The notes under the pieces are model-generated. The model worked only from the letters and a program-made list of their open reading frames with translations. It was not told the DNA's origin and searched no databases. 13,280 nt of DNA from an uncultured Propionibacteriaceae bacterium (GTDB lineage: Bacteria; Actinomycetota; Actinomycetes; Propionibacteriales; Propionibacteriaceae). Made by a program: the position numbers and the translations under genes. This document shows, piece after piece, positions 7,514-13,280 of this stretch. Every line of letters begins with the position of its first letter. The first letter of the stretch is position 1. The stretch is taken from assembly GCA_937988865.1 (NCBI GenBank), contig CALKHV010000004.1:1-13280 (forward strand), read 5' to 3'.

Positions 7514-7912
7514 GTGAGTGGGTTCATCGACTGGTTCGGCGACGGGTCGGTCCTCGTGCAGGACCTCTCGCTGGCGTGCTGCGCCGTCGAGAGCGAGTTC
7601 GCCGTGCCCGTCGGCGCACCGCGGGTCGAGTCGGTGCCCCCCGGTGCGCACCTGGTCCAGGTGATCTCGGGGACGCCGACCGACGCCCTGGCGGACGTGT
7701 TGGCGGCGAGACTGCGGGCCGAGTTCCCCGGAATCCGGTCACGCTCGAGGGTCGCCTTCGGTGCCTGCGCTATCGCAGGTGGGCCCTACTGGGACTCCTG
7801 GTCGGTGACCAAGGGGATCGATCAGGTCGTGCCCGTCGACCACTACATTCCCGGTTGCCCGCCGCCTCCCGAGGCGTTGGGCGCCTTCGTCGCGCACGTC
7901 AGGACACGGTGA
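7514..7912 (+). CDS. NuoB-like (20 kDa, PSST) iron-sulfur subunit of a complex-I-like or hydrogenase-like module
   Basis: Small [4Fe-4S] protein of the NuoB/NiFe-hydrogenase small-subunit family; in complex I this subunit holds cluster N2 near the quinone site. All four ligand positions are kept: the adjacent pair Cys22-Cys23 (LACCAVE), Cys85 (GACAIAGG) and Cys115 (PGCPPPPE). The family stretch GGPYWDS follows Cys85. At 132 aa it is shorter than typical NuoB (roughly 160-220 aa). The region between Cys23 and Cys85 does not show the usual RYDMDRFG and ASPRQADVL type motifs. GTG at 7514 is chosen because homology starts there and a -10 box sits six bases upstream. The stop overlaps the next start by one base (TGATG). 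It heads a run with NuoC-like and NuoI-like genes; no NuoD-like gene is present. Confidence 0.87.
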   Translation: MSGFIDWFGDGSVLVQDLSLACCAVESEFAVPVGAPRVESVPPGAHLVQVISGTPTDALADVLAARLRAEFPGIRSRSRVAFGACAIAGGPYWDSWSVTKGIDQVVPVDHYIPGCPPPPEALGAFVAHVRTR

Positions 7913-8466
7913 TGTCTGCCGAAGCCGTGCGAGTCGTGGACGCGGTGGACTGGTTGGCCTCCCTCACGGCCGCCCGCGACGCCGGTTACACCTGGTTCGA
8001 CGACCTGGGCTGTGTCGACGAGATCGGACGCTCACACCACTTCCGCATCTTCTGTGCACTCGTGAACTGGGACGCGGGGCCTCTTGGCGTCCGGTTCGAG
8101 GCGTTGGTACCTCGGGACGCACCCCTGATCGACAGCCTTTCCGCGCTCTTCGCGGGCGCATCCTGGTGCGAGCGCGAGGCGCACGATTTCTTCGGCGTCC
8201 GCTTCACCGGCGGTGATGACCGCCACATCCTCGTGCACGAGCCGGGCCACCATCCGCTGCGCAAGGACGCGGTCCTGGGTGCGCGCGCCGCAATTGCCTG
8301 GCCGGGCGCCGAGGGCGCCGACAGCGCCCCTGGACGTCGCCGCATGGTGCCTCCCGGGGTCCCGGACCCCGCCGTGTGGGGTGCTCGCGCCGTCGACGAC
8401 CCCGTGCCCACTGCCACCGAGGTCGCCCAGTCAGCGGTCGGTGGCCGTGTCAGGAGGCGGACATGA
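7912..8466 (+). CDS. NuoC-like (30 kDa) subunit of a complex-I-like or hydrogenase-like module
   Basis: Matches the NuoC/30 kDa family, a scaffold subunit that in complex I packs against NuoD and NuoB. The signatures are visible: CEREAHDFFGVRF at 86-98 (family form ExE-DxFGI-F) and RHILVHEPGHHPLRKD at 104-119 (family form RRIL followed by GHPLRKD). The predicted protein is 184 aa from the ATG at 7912. That start overlaps the upstream stop by one base and has AGGA at 7901-7904. The family domain ends near residue 125. The remaining 60 residues are rich in Pro, Ala and Arg and include VPPGVPDPAVWG; in NuoCD fusions the NuoD domain would follow about here, but the gene stops instead. It overlaps the next gene by ATGA (8463-8466), so all three nuo-like genes are translationally coupled. 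Confidence 0.85.
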   Translation: MSAEAVRVVDAVDWLASLTAARDAGYTWFDDLGCVDEIGRSHHFRIFCALVNWDAGPLGVRFEALVPRDAPLIDSLSALFAGASWCEREAHDFFGVRFTGGDDRHILVHEPGHHPLRKDAVLGARAAIAWPGAEGADSAPGRRRMVPPGVPDPAVWGARAVDDPVPTATEVAQSAVGGRVRRRT

Positions 8467-8801
8467 GTGAGGGTGTGGCCAGGCACGGCAGCATCCGGCT
8501 CATCGAGGAGGCGTGCACCGCGTGCATGATCTGCGTCCGCGAGTGCCCGGCCTGGTGCATCCACATCGCATCCCACACCGTCACGGCCACCGACCTGCCG
8601 CCCGGGGCGCGCGACCGCACGCGCAACGAGCTCGACCGCTTCGACATCGACTGGTCGGTGTGCATGTACTGCGGCATCTGCGTCGACGAGTGCCCCTTCG
8701 ACGCGCTCGTCTGGGCCGGCGACCACCACCCCGGCGCCGCGTCGATCGGTGGCCTGCTGGCTGGACGCGAGGAGTTGCGCTCAGCCGGGGGCTCGTCGTG
8801 A
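8463..8801 (+). CDS. NuoI-like 2x[4Fe-4S] ferredoxin subunit
   Basis: Electron-carrying protein with two four-cysteine motifs: Cys18-21-24-28 (CTACMICVRECP) and Cys67-70-73-77 (CMYCGICVDECP). The 38-residue spacer between them, containing RTRNELDRFDIDW, is typical of NuoI rather than of free bacterial ferredoxins. The 112-aa protein lacks the longer amphipathic N-terminus that anchors many NuoI proteins. Cys32, in PAWCI just after the first motif, is an extra cysteine. ATG 8463 overlaps the NuoC-like stop as ATGA. It is a plausible acceptor or donor for ferredoxin reduced by the divergent KorAB; that link is inferred from position only. The stop overlaps the GTG of the mannosyltransferase gene. 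Confidence 0.9.
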   Translation: MSEGVARHGSIRLIEEACTACMICVRECPAWCIHIASHTVTATDLPPGARDRTRNELDRFDIDWSVCMYCGICVDECPFDALVWAGDHHPGAASIGGLLAGREELRSAGGSS

Positions 8802-10291
8802 GCTTCGTCGGGTCCCGATGGGCTGATGTCGGCGTGGCGTGGAGCCATCAGAGCGTCCGGCGAGGCTTCTACGGCACCTTCCTGATCGCCCTCGGATCGC
8901 TCACCCCGGCCTACCTGCCGCGCAATTCCCCCTGGTTGCGCCTTCTGGGTGCCCTGCACGCCACAGGCACGCCGTTCAAGGTGCTCGGCACGGTGCTCGT
9001 GCTCGCCGGCATGGCGATCCTGGTTGACGCCTGGTTCAGGATGCGGCCCTCGGACATTCCGTCCCAGGCCGGCTCGATGGTCTACCACGATGTCAGGCAC
9101 TGGGCCGTGCTGGTGATCTGGGGTGCCCCCTTCGTGTTCGCGCCGCCGATCTTCAGCCACGATGCGTACTCCTACGCGGCCCAGGGGTGGCTCATCCACA
9201 ACGGCATCAATCCCTACAGCGCGGGCCCGGGCATCCTCCCGGGTGCGTTCGCCGACCAGGTCGCGTGGGTGTGGCGGTTCACCCCCGCGCCCTACGGACC
9301 GCTCAGCCTGCAGATCCAGCACGGTCTCGTCGATCTGATGGGCCACGACCCCTATCTCTCCGCGCTGGCGATGCGCCTGCCAGCCGTGCTCGGCGTCGGC
9401 TTGATCGGTCTGCTCATTCCCCGCATTGCGCGGAAGCTCGGCACTGATGCGGCGTTCGCGGCCTGGTTCGCCACCCTCAACCCGCTCCTGGTCATCGACT
9501 TCGTGGGAGGCGCGCACAACGACGCATTGATGATGGGTCTGGTCGTGCTCGCCATCTGGCTTGCCCTGCAGCACCGCTGGGGATGGCTTCCTGCGGCTGT
9601 CGTGGTCGGAGTGGCCGCGGCCATCAAGCAGCCGGCCTTCCTGGCGGCCTACGCCGTGCCCCTCATCGGGCGTCCGTGGGAGTCGTGGCACTGGCGGGAG
9701 GTCGCGCGGACGGTGCTCCGCGTCCTCGTGTCGTTCGCCCTCGCCATCGCGACGTTCGCAGGTCTGTCGCTCGTCACGCGCCTCGGATTCGGCTGGTACA
9801 ACGCGGTCGGCGTCCCCGGCATGGTCATCACCGTCTCGCCGTTCACCCTGCTCGGGCAGGCGTTGCAGTGGATGCTCGACATCTGGAACCTTGACCCGAC
9901 CGGGCACAACGCCATCCGCTACTCCCGCACGCTCGGTCTCGCGATCGCGGGCATCGTGCTCACGTGGCTCGCGCTCACCGTGGCCCGCAGGCGTCCGGTC
10001 ACGTTCCTGAGTTGGGGCTATCTTGCGGTTGCCCTGGCCGGCCCGGCGCTGCACAGCTGGTACGTCCTGTGGGGTGGTTTGCTGCTGCCGTTGACGCGTC
10101 CGAGCGAGCGGGTGGTCCGGGCGGCCGTGTGGTCGACCGTGATCCTGCTCAGCTATTCCGCGATCAACCTGTCGTGGCGCAACGGCCTCGTGGCACTGGG
10201 GGTGGCGGCGCTGGCAGGCTATCTGTGGCAGGTGCGGATCCATGACCTGTCAGAGGCCCGGGCCGCCCAGGATGTCGTCCCGGTCGACTGA
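8798..10291 (+). CDS. mptB: polyprenol-phosphomannose-dependent alpha-1,6-mannosyltransferase (MptB-like, GT-C fold)
   Basis: Integral membrane glycosyltransferase expected to add mannose from polyprenyl-phosphomannose to a growing alpha-1,6-mannan, as in lipomannan synthesis. The 497-aa chain has about a dozen hydrophobic segments (first near 24-40, then 60-80 and 100-120). The GT-C catalytic aspartate lies in a first long extracytoplasmic loop: Asp122 in SHDAYSYAAQG. Other family-like stretches are INPYSAGP, FVGGAHNDALM and IKQPAFLAAYAVP. The GTG at 8798 overlaps the NuoI-like stop as GTGA, with a weak GGGGG upstream. An open frame back to 8513 lies inside the ferredoxin gene and is rejected. 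Specificity (mannose versus another polyprenyl-phosphate sugar, MptA versus MptB step) is inferred from resemblance. The coupling to a redox gene is unusual and may be only chance compaction. Confidence 0.82.
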   Translation: MSFVGSRWADVGVAWSHQSVRRGFYGTFLIALGSLTPAYLPRNSPWLRLLGALHATGTPFKVLGTVLVLAGMAILVDAWFRMRPSDIPSQAGSMVYHDVRHWAVLVIWGAPFVFAPPIFSHDAYSYAAQGWLIHNGINPYSAGPGILPGAFADQVAWVWRFTPAPYGPLSLQIQHGLVDLMGHDPYLSALAMRLPAVLGVGLIGLLIPRIARKLGTDAAFAAWFATLNPLLVIDFVGGAHNDALMMGLVVLAIWLALQHRWGWLPAAVVVGVAAAIKQPAFLAAYAVPLIGRPWESWHWREVARTVLRVLVSFALAIATFAGLSLVTRLGFGWYNAVGVPGMVITVSPFTLLGQALQWMLDIWNLDPTGHNAIRYSRTLGLAIAGIVLTWLALTVARRRPVTFLSWGYLAVALAGPALHSWYVLWGGLLLPLTRPSERVVRAAVWSTVILLSYSAINLSWRNGLVALGVAALAGYLWQVRIHDLSEARAAQDVVPVD

Positions 10292-10316
10292 TGATGTGCC
10301 TGTGAAGGGGGATGCG

Positions 10317-11264
10317 GTGGACGTCTGCTTCAGCGTCGAGGAAGGCATTGGACGCATCGTCCTGAACCGTCCGCGAGCCATCAACGCGCTCACCCACGAC
10401 ATGTGCCTGGCCATCGAGCGGCAACTCCGGGCCTGGATCACGAGCGGCGAGGTCACGAGCATCGAGTTGTCCGGTTCGGGCGAGCGCGGCCTGTGTTCAG
10501 GTGCGGACGTCCGAGCCCTGCGCGAGCACGTCCTCAGCGACCCGCCCCGGGCCGTCGACTTCTTCGTCGACGAGTACCGCCTGGACGCCCTCATCGCCAA
10601 CTGTCCGATCCCCTTCACAGCTCTCATGCGCGGCATCTGTATGGGCGGAGGCCTCGGTCTGAGCCTCCACGCCTCGCGTCGCGTGGGCCACGCAGACACC
10701 CGGCTCGCCATGCCGGAAACCACCATCGGACTCTTCCCCGACGTCGGTAGCTGCTTCCATCTCGCCCGTTGCCCGGGCGAGGTTGGCGCGCACCTCGCCA
10801 TGTCCGGGGACGCGATCGACCCTGCGTCCGCTCTCTGGGCGGGCCTGATCGACGAGATCGTGGACGCAGACCCCGACCCCGACGCCAGTGCTCTCGCGAC
10901 CGACGCACCATGGATCGACGAGTGCTACGTCGGTGACTCCGCGTCGGCGATCATCGCGCGGCTCGAGGCGCACCCCGACTCGCGGGCCCGCGAGGCGGGC
11001 GCCCTGATCCGGACGAAGTCACCGTGGAGTGTCTGCGTCGCACTCGAGGCGGTGCGTCGGGCGTCGCACCTGCCGACGATCGACGACGTGCTCGCCCAGG
11101 ATGAGGTGCTGGCACGCAACTTCGTGTCCGACTCCGACTTCGTCGAGGGCGTCCGGGCGCAACTGGTCGACAAGGACCGCCAACCCCGCTGGCGTCACGC
11201 GCGCATCGAGGACGTGCCGTCCGTCCTCGTCGGTTCGATGTTCATCGACCGATCGGCCCTGTGA
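10317..11264 (+). CDS. 3-hydroxyisobutyryl-CoA hydrolase-like enzyme (enoyl-CoA hydratase/isomerase superfamily)
   Basis: Crotonase-fold enzyme most like 3-hydroxyisobutyryl-CoA hydrolase, which releases 3-hydroxyisobutyrate from its CoA ester in valine breakdown. The N-terminal NRPRAINAL motif is at about 17-25. Oxyanion and CoA elements SGADVRALRE and MGGGLGLS follow. The catalytic pair Glu134 and Asp142 in PETTIGLFPDVG has the same eight-residue spacing as human HIBCH Glu169/Asp177. The C-terminal DFVEGVRAQLVDKDRQPRW also matches the HIBCH subfamily rather than plain hydratases. I choose GTG at 10317 (315 aa) because AAGGGGG at 10305-10311 sits five bases upstream and this avoids overlap with mptB. 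In-frame starts at 10242 and 10272 would add unlike residues. It follows mptB by 25 bp but shares no evident pathway with its neighbours. Confidence 0.86.
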   Translation: MDVCFSVEEGIGRIVLNRPRAINALTHDMCLAIERQLRAWITSGEVTSIELSGSGERGLCSGADVRALREHVLSDPPRAVDFFVDEYRLDALIANCPIPFTALMRGICMGGGLGLSLHASRRVGHADTRLAMPETTIGLFPDVGSCFHLARCPGEVGAHLAMSGDAIDPASALWAGLIDEIVDADPDPDASALATDAPWIDECYVGDSASAIIARLEAHPDSRAREAGALIRTKSPWSVCVALEAVRRASHLPTIDDVLAQDEVLARNFVSDSDFVEGVRAQLVDKDRQPRWRHARIEDVPSVLVGSMFIDRSAL

Positions 11265-11268
11265 GGGT

Positions 11269-11274
11269 TACCGT
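11269..11274 (+). promoter_or_regulatory. candidate leaderless -10 element for ligD
   Basis: TACCGT (11269-11274) is followed by six bases and then ATG 11281, inside the 16-bp gap after the previous stop. No Shine-Dalgarno is present apart from GGGG, which is too close to the ATG. The geometry matches the nuoB-like promoter, suggesting ligD has its own leaderless transcript. Confidence 0.5.
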
Positions 11275-11280
11275 GGGGCC

Positions 11281-12318
11281 ATGCCCGCCGCGAGCCCAGC
11301 CGTCGACCTGCAGGTCGGTGGACGCACGGTGCGCCTGAGCAGCCCCGACCGGGTCTACTTCCCCGAGCACGGCTGGACCAAGCTCGACCTGGCCGAGTAC
11401 TACCTCGCGGTCGGCGACGGCATCGTGCGGGGGCTGCGTGAGCGTCCGACGATGTTGCACCGTTTCCCCAAAGGCCTGGAGGGTGGAAAGGTCCACCAGA
11501 AGCGGCTGCCGGCCGGGGCGCCGGACTGGGTCGAGACCGTCCAGCTGTTCTTCCCCCGCTATTCGCTGACTGCAGACGAGTTGTGCGTGACCGAGCTCGC
11601 GCAGGTCATCTGGGCCGTCCAGATGACGACCGTGGAGTTCCATCCCTGGAACGTCCGGCGGGCCGATGTCGACAGGCCCGACGAGTGGCGGATCGACCTC
11701 GACCCGGGCCCGACTGCGGGCTTCGATCGCGTCCGTCGGTCCGCGGTCGTGGCCAAAGGGATCCTCGATGACCTCGGCATCACGGGGTACCCCAAGACGT
11801 CCGGTGGCAACGGTCTCCACATCTACGTCCGGATCACCCCGACGTGGGAGTTCGAGGACGTCCGCCGGGCAGCCCTCGCGTTCGCGCGCGAGGTGGAGCG
11901 CCGCCTCCCGGGCGACGTCACCACCGCCTGGTGGCGCAAGGACCGCGACCCGTCCCACGTCTTCATCGACTACAACCAGAACGCCCGCGACCACACCATC
12001 GCCAGTGCCTACTCCGTGCGTGGCGTCCCCGAGGGTACGGTCTCGACGCCCATCGCCTGGGACGAGGTGGACGCCGTCGACCCGCGCGAGCTCACCCTGG
12101 CAACCGTCCCCGGACGTTTCGCTCGCCTGGGCGACCTGCACGCCCGCATCGATGACGAGGCCTTCGACCTCGGCCGGTTGCTGGAGTGGGCCGAACGCGA
12201 CGAGGCGTCCCGGCCTGAGGAACCCGAGCCGCGCACCGACGGTGGGGCAGGGCCGGCCAAGCAGCGCCAGCAACCGCGGAAGATCCCGACTCCGAAGCCG
12301 GACGCCCAGTCGGAGTAG
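11281..12318 (+). CDS. ligD: LigD-type polymerase/primase domain protein (stand-alone PolDom)
   Basis: Archaeo-eukaryotic-primase-like polymerase of the bacterial end-joining system, which fills gaps and adds ribonucleotides at double-strand breaks in partnership with Ku and ATP-dependent ligase. The catalytic aspartates are Asp139 and Asp141 (RIDLDPGP) and Asp230 (FIDYNQN), almost the same positions as in mycobacterial LigD PolDom (137, 139, 227). The nucleotide-binding TSGGNGLHIYV is at about 173-183 and DHTIASAYSVR follows the third aspartate. The 345-aa protein is a single polymerase domain without ligase or phosphoesterase domains. It ends in a hydrophilic Pro, Glu, Gln and Lys-rich tail of about 35 residues. 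ATG 11281 is chosen by homology and by the -10 box upstream; the open frame to 11029 lies in the previous gene. No Ku gene is in the window. It converges on xthA with a 4-bp gap. Confidence 0.92.
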   Translation: MPAASPAVDLQVGGRTVRLSSPDRVYFPEHGWTKLDLAEYYLAVGDGIVRGLRERPTMLHRFPKGLEGGKVHQKRLPAGAPDWVETVQLFFPRYSLTADELCVTELAQVIWAVQMTTVEFHPWNVRRADVDRPDEWRIDLDPGPTAGFDRVRRSAVVAKGILDDLGITGYPKTSGGNGLHIYVRITPTWEFEDVRRAALAFAREVERRLPGDVTTAWWRKDRDPSHVFIDYNQNARDHTIASAYSVRGVPEGTVSTPIAWDEVDAVDPRELTLATVPGRFARLGDLHARIDDEAFDLGRLLEWAERDEASRPEEPEPRTDGGAGPAKQRQQPRKIPTPKPDAQSE

Positions 12319-12335
12319 CGCGTCAGTCGGAGTAG
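12307..12335. repeat. 12-bp direct repeat spanning the 3' ends of ligD and xthA
   Basis: CAGTCGGAGTAG is found at 12307-12318 and again at 12324-12335. The first copy encodes the last residues and stop of ligD on the plus strand. The second lies in the final codons of xthA, read on the minus strand. The convergent junction between the stops is only four bases and has no terminator-like stem, so the two transcripts probably overlap. Confidence 0.55.
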
Positions 12336-13243
12336 TCGACGACCACGGGTGCGTGGTCGCTCATGCGGTCCTCGTAGGAGGCGTCCCGGTCGGTGCCGCC
12401 CGAGAGCGCGCGTCGGGCCAGACCGGGGGACGCGAGGTGGTAGTCGATGCGCCAGCCCGTGTCACGCGCGAACGACTGCCCCATCCAGCTCCACCAGGAA
12501 TACGGCCCGTCGACCCCGGGATGGAGGCTGCGGACGACGTCGACGAGCGTCCGCGGTGACAGGATCGACCCGAACCATTCCCGCTCCTCGGGCAGAAAAC
12601 CCACGGACGCCTGGTTGCCGCGCCAGTTGGCGATGTCGAGCCGGGTGTGGGCGATGTTGACGTCACCCATGACGAGGAACTCGCGCCCCTGCGCCGCGGC
12701 CGCGCGACGCGAACGGGTCAACTGGCGGGCGAATCCTGCGAGGAAGCGCATCTTGCGGACGTACCGTTCACCGCCGTCCGCCTCACCTTCCCGGACGCGT
12801 CCGGGTTGCTGCAGGTGGGCCGGCAGGCCACCCTTCGGCAGGTAGAGGGACGCGACGGTCAGCGGCCGGTCTGCGAGGTCGACCTCGAGGTAGCGTCCCT
12901 CGTCGGAGAAGGCTCGCAACTCACGGGCGAGGACGTCCCGCTCGGACCTCTCGACGAGCTCGACGTGCGAGTCGCCCGGCGCCCGCACGAGGACGCCGGC
13001 GCCCCAGCTCCTGACGTCCGAGGGCCGTTCGCGGGTCAGGACGGCCACGCCGTTGCGTCCGGCGAGCTGACCGGCGTCGTAGCTGAGGTGATACGTGCCG
13101 AAGACGCCGTCGGGTAGGAGCGGGACGGGGCACCGAACCTCCTGGAGAGCGACGATGTCGAGGTCGCGACTGGCGAGCCAGGACTCGAACCCCCGCCTCT
13201 GGGTGGCCCGGATGCCGTTGACGTTGAAGGTGGCGATGCGCAT
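12323..13243 (-). CDS. xthA: exodeoxyribonuclease III / AP endonuclease (EEP superfamily)
   Basis: Base-excision repair nuclease that nicks DNA 5' to abasic sites and trims damaged 3' ends, using a divalent metal. Motifs appear in the family order: TFNVNGIRA at 5-13 with Asn7, LQEVR with metal-binding Glu35, YLPKGG in mid-protein, GDVNIAHTRLDIANW with Asp194 and Asn196, DTGWRIDYHLAS, and the C-terminal SDHAP with catalytic Asp296-His297. The 306-aa length exceeds E. coli ExoIII (268 aa) because of longer loops before the GDVN motif, near residues 145-165 (Gly, Arg and Glu-rich). ATG 13243 is fixed by the conserved MRIATFNVNG start; the AGG six bases upstream is a weak ribosome site. It points toward ligD, so two DNA-repair genes meet tail to tail. 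Confidence 0.95.
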   Translation of the reverse strand: MRIATFNVNGIRATQRRGFESWLASRDLDIVALQEVRCPVPLLPDGVFGTYHLSYDAGQLAGRNGVAVLTRERPSDVRSWGAGVLVRAPGDSHVELVERSERDVLARELRAFSDEGRYLEVDLADRPLTVASLYLPKGGLPAHLQQPGRVREGEADGGERYVRKMRFLAGFARQLTRSRRAAAAQGREFLVMGDVNIAHTRLDIANWRGNQASVGFLPEEREWFGSILSPRTLVDVVRSLHPGVDGPYSWWSWMGQSFARDTGWRIDYHLASPGLARRALSGGTDRDASYEDRMSDHAPVVVDYSD

Positions 13244-13262
13244 CAGGCCTGCTGACCGCGCC

Positions 13263-13280
13263 TCACCGGTAGTTGACGTA
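13263..13280 (-). CDS. possible 3' end of an upstream gene (partial)
   Basis: Reading leftward from the window edge, the codons TAC GTC AAC TAC CGG TGA would encode YVNYR and a stop, ending 19 bases before the xthA start. Five codons with a G/C third position fit the local codon use. This is only a hint that xthA is the second gene of an operon; the sequence is too short to identify anything. Confidence 0.2.
   Translation of the reverse strand, partial: YVNYR

Noticed and set aside
8450..10243. 597-codon open frame on the minus strand opposite mptB and the NuoI-like gene
   Set aside because: Its translation is rich in Arg, Gly, His and Glu with no recognisable domain. It mirrors the strong codon bias of the plus-strand genes, which carry clear family motifs.
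11242..12273. 343-codon open frame on the minus strand opposite ligD
   Set aside because: No domain recognisable, and ligD on the plus strand has all three catalytic aspartates in the expected places.

Overview
The window is GC-rich DNA from a high-GC Gram-positive bacterium (Actinomycetota). Several features point there: a two-subunit KorAB 2-oxoacid:ferredoxin oxidoreductase, an MptB-type polyprenol-phosphomannose mannosyltransferase, a stand-alone LigD polymerase domain, a Zmp1/PepO-like M13 peptidase, GTG starts, and leaderless-looking promoters (TANNNT six or seven bases before the start codon). A member of the Propionibacteriales is my best guess, but that is inference. I see no RNA genes, mobile elements, CRISPR arrays or prophage genes; everything looks chromosomal and densely packed.

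Layout. 46-1020 (+): long-chain polyprenyl diphosphate synthase, probably for the menaquinone side chain. 1128-2372 (+): UDP-N-acetyl-mannosamine dehydrogenase WecC, with its own promoter and a 5'-UTR hairpin. A perfect 9-bp hairpin at 2386-2407 separates it from a convergent leftward block. That block, read right to left, is korA (7380-5506), korB (5509-4466, ATGA overlap) and an M13 metallopeptidase (4431-2476). Divergent from korA across 133 bp is a tightly overlapping rightward run: a NuoB-like protein (7514), a NuoC-like protein (7912), a NuoI-like 2x[4Fe-4S] ferredoxin (8463) and an MptB-like membrane mannosyltransferase (8798). Then come a 3-hydroxyisobutyryl-CoA hydrolase-like enzyme (10317) and a LigD-type polymerase (11281-12318). 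The LigD gene meets exodeoxyribonuclease III (13243-12323) tail to tail, four bases apart.

How the genes fit together. KorAB oxidises a 2-oxoacid (probably 2-oxoglutarate) and reduces ferredoxin. The divergent NuoB/C/I trio keeps the iron-sulfur ligands and signature motifs of the connecting arm of complex I and of group 4 hydrogenase-like complexes. It lacks the NuoD partner, every membrane subunit and the NADH module. The proximity, and the identical TACGCTTGC promoter elements facing each other between korA and nuoB, suggest a shared redox job: ferredoxin reduced by KorAB may feed this reduced complex-I-like module. This is the most interesting part of the window. LigD polymerase and XthA form a small DNA-repair pair at the right end; the remaining genes look like independent housekeeping functions.
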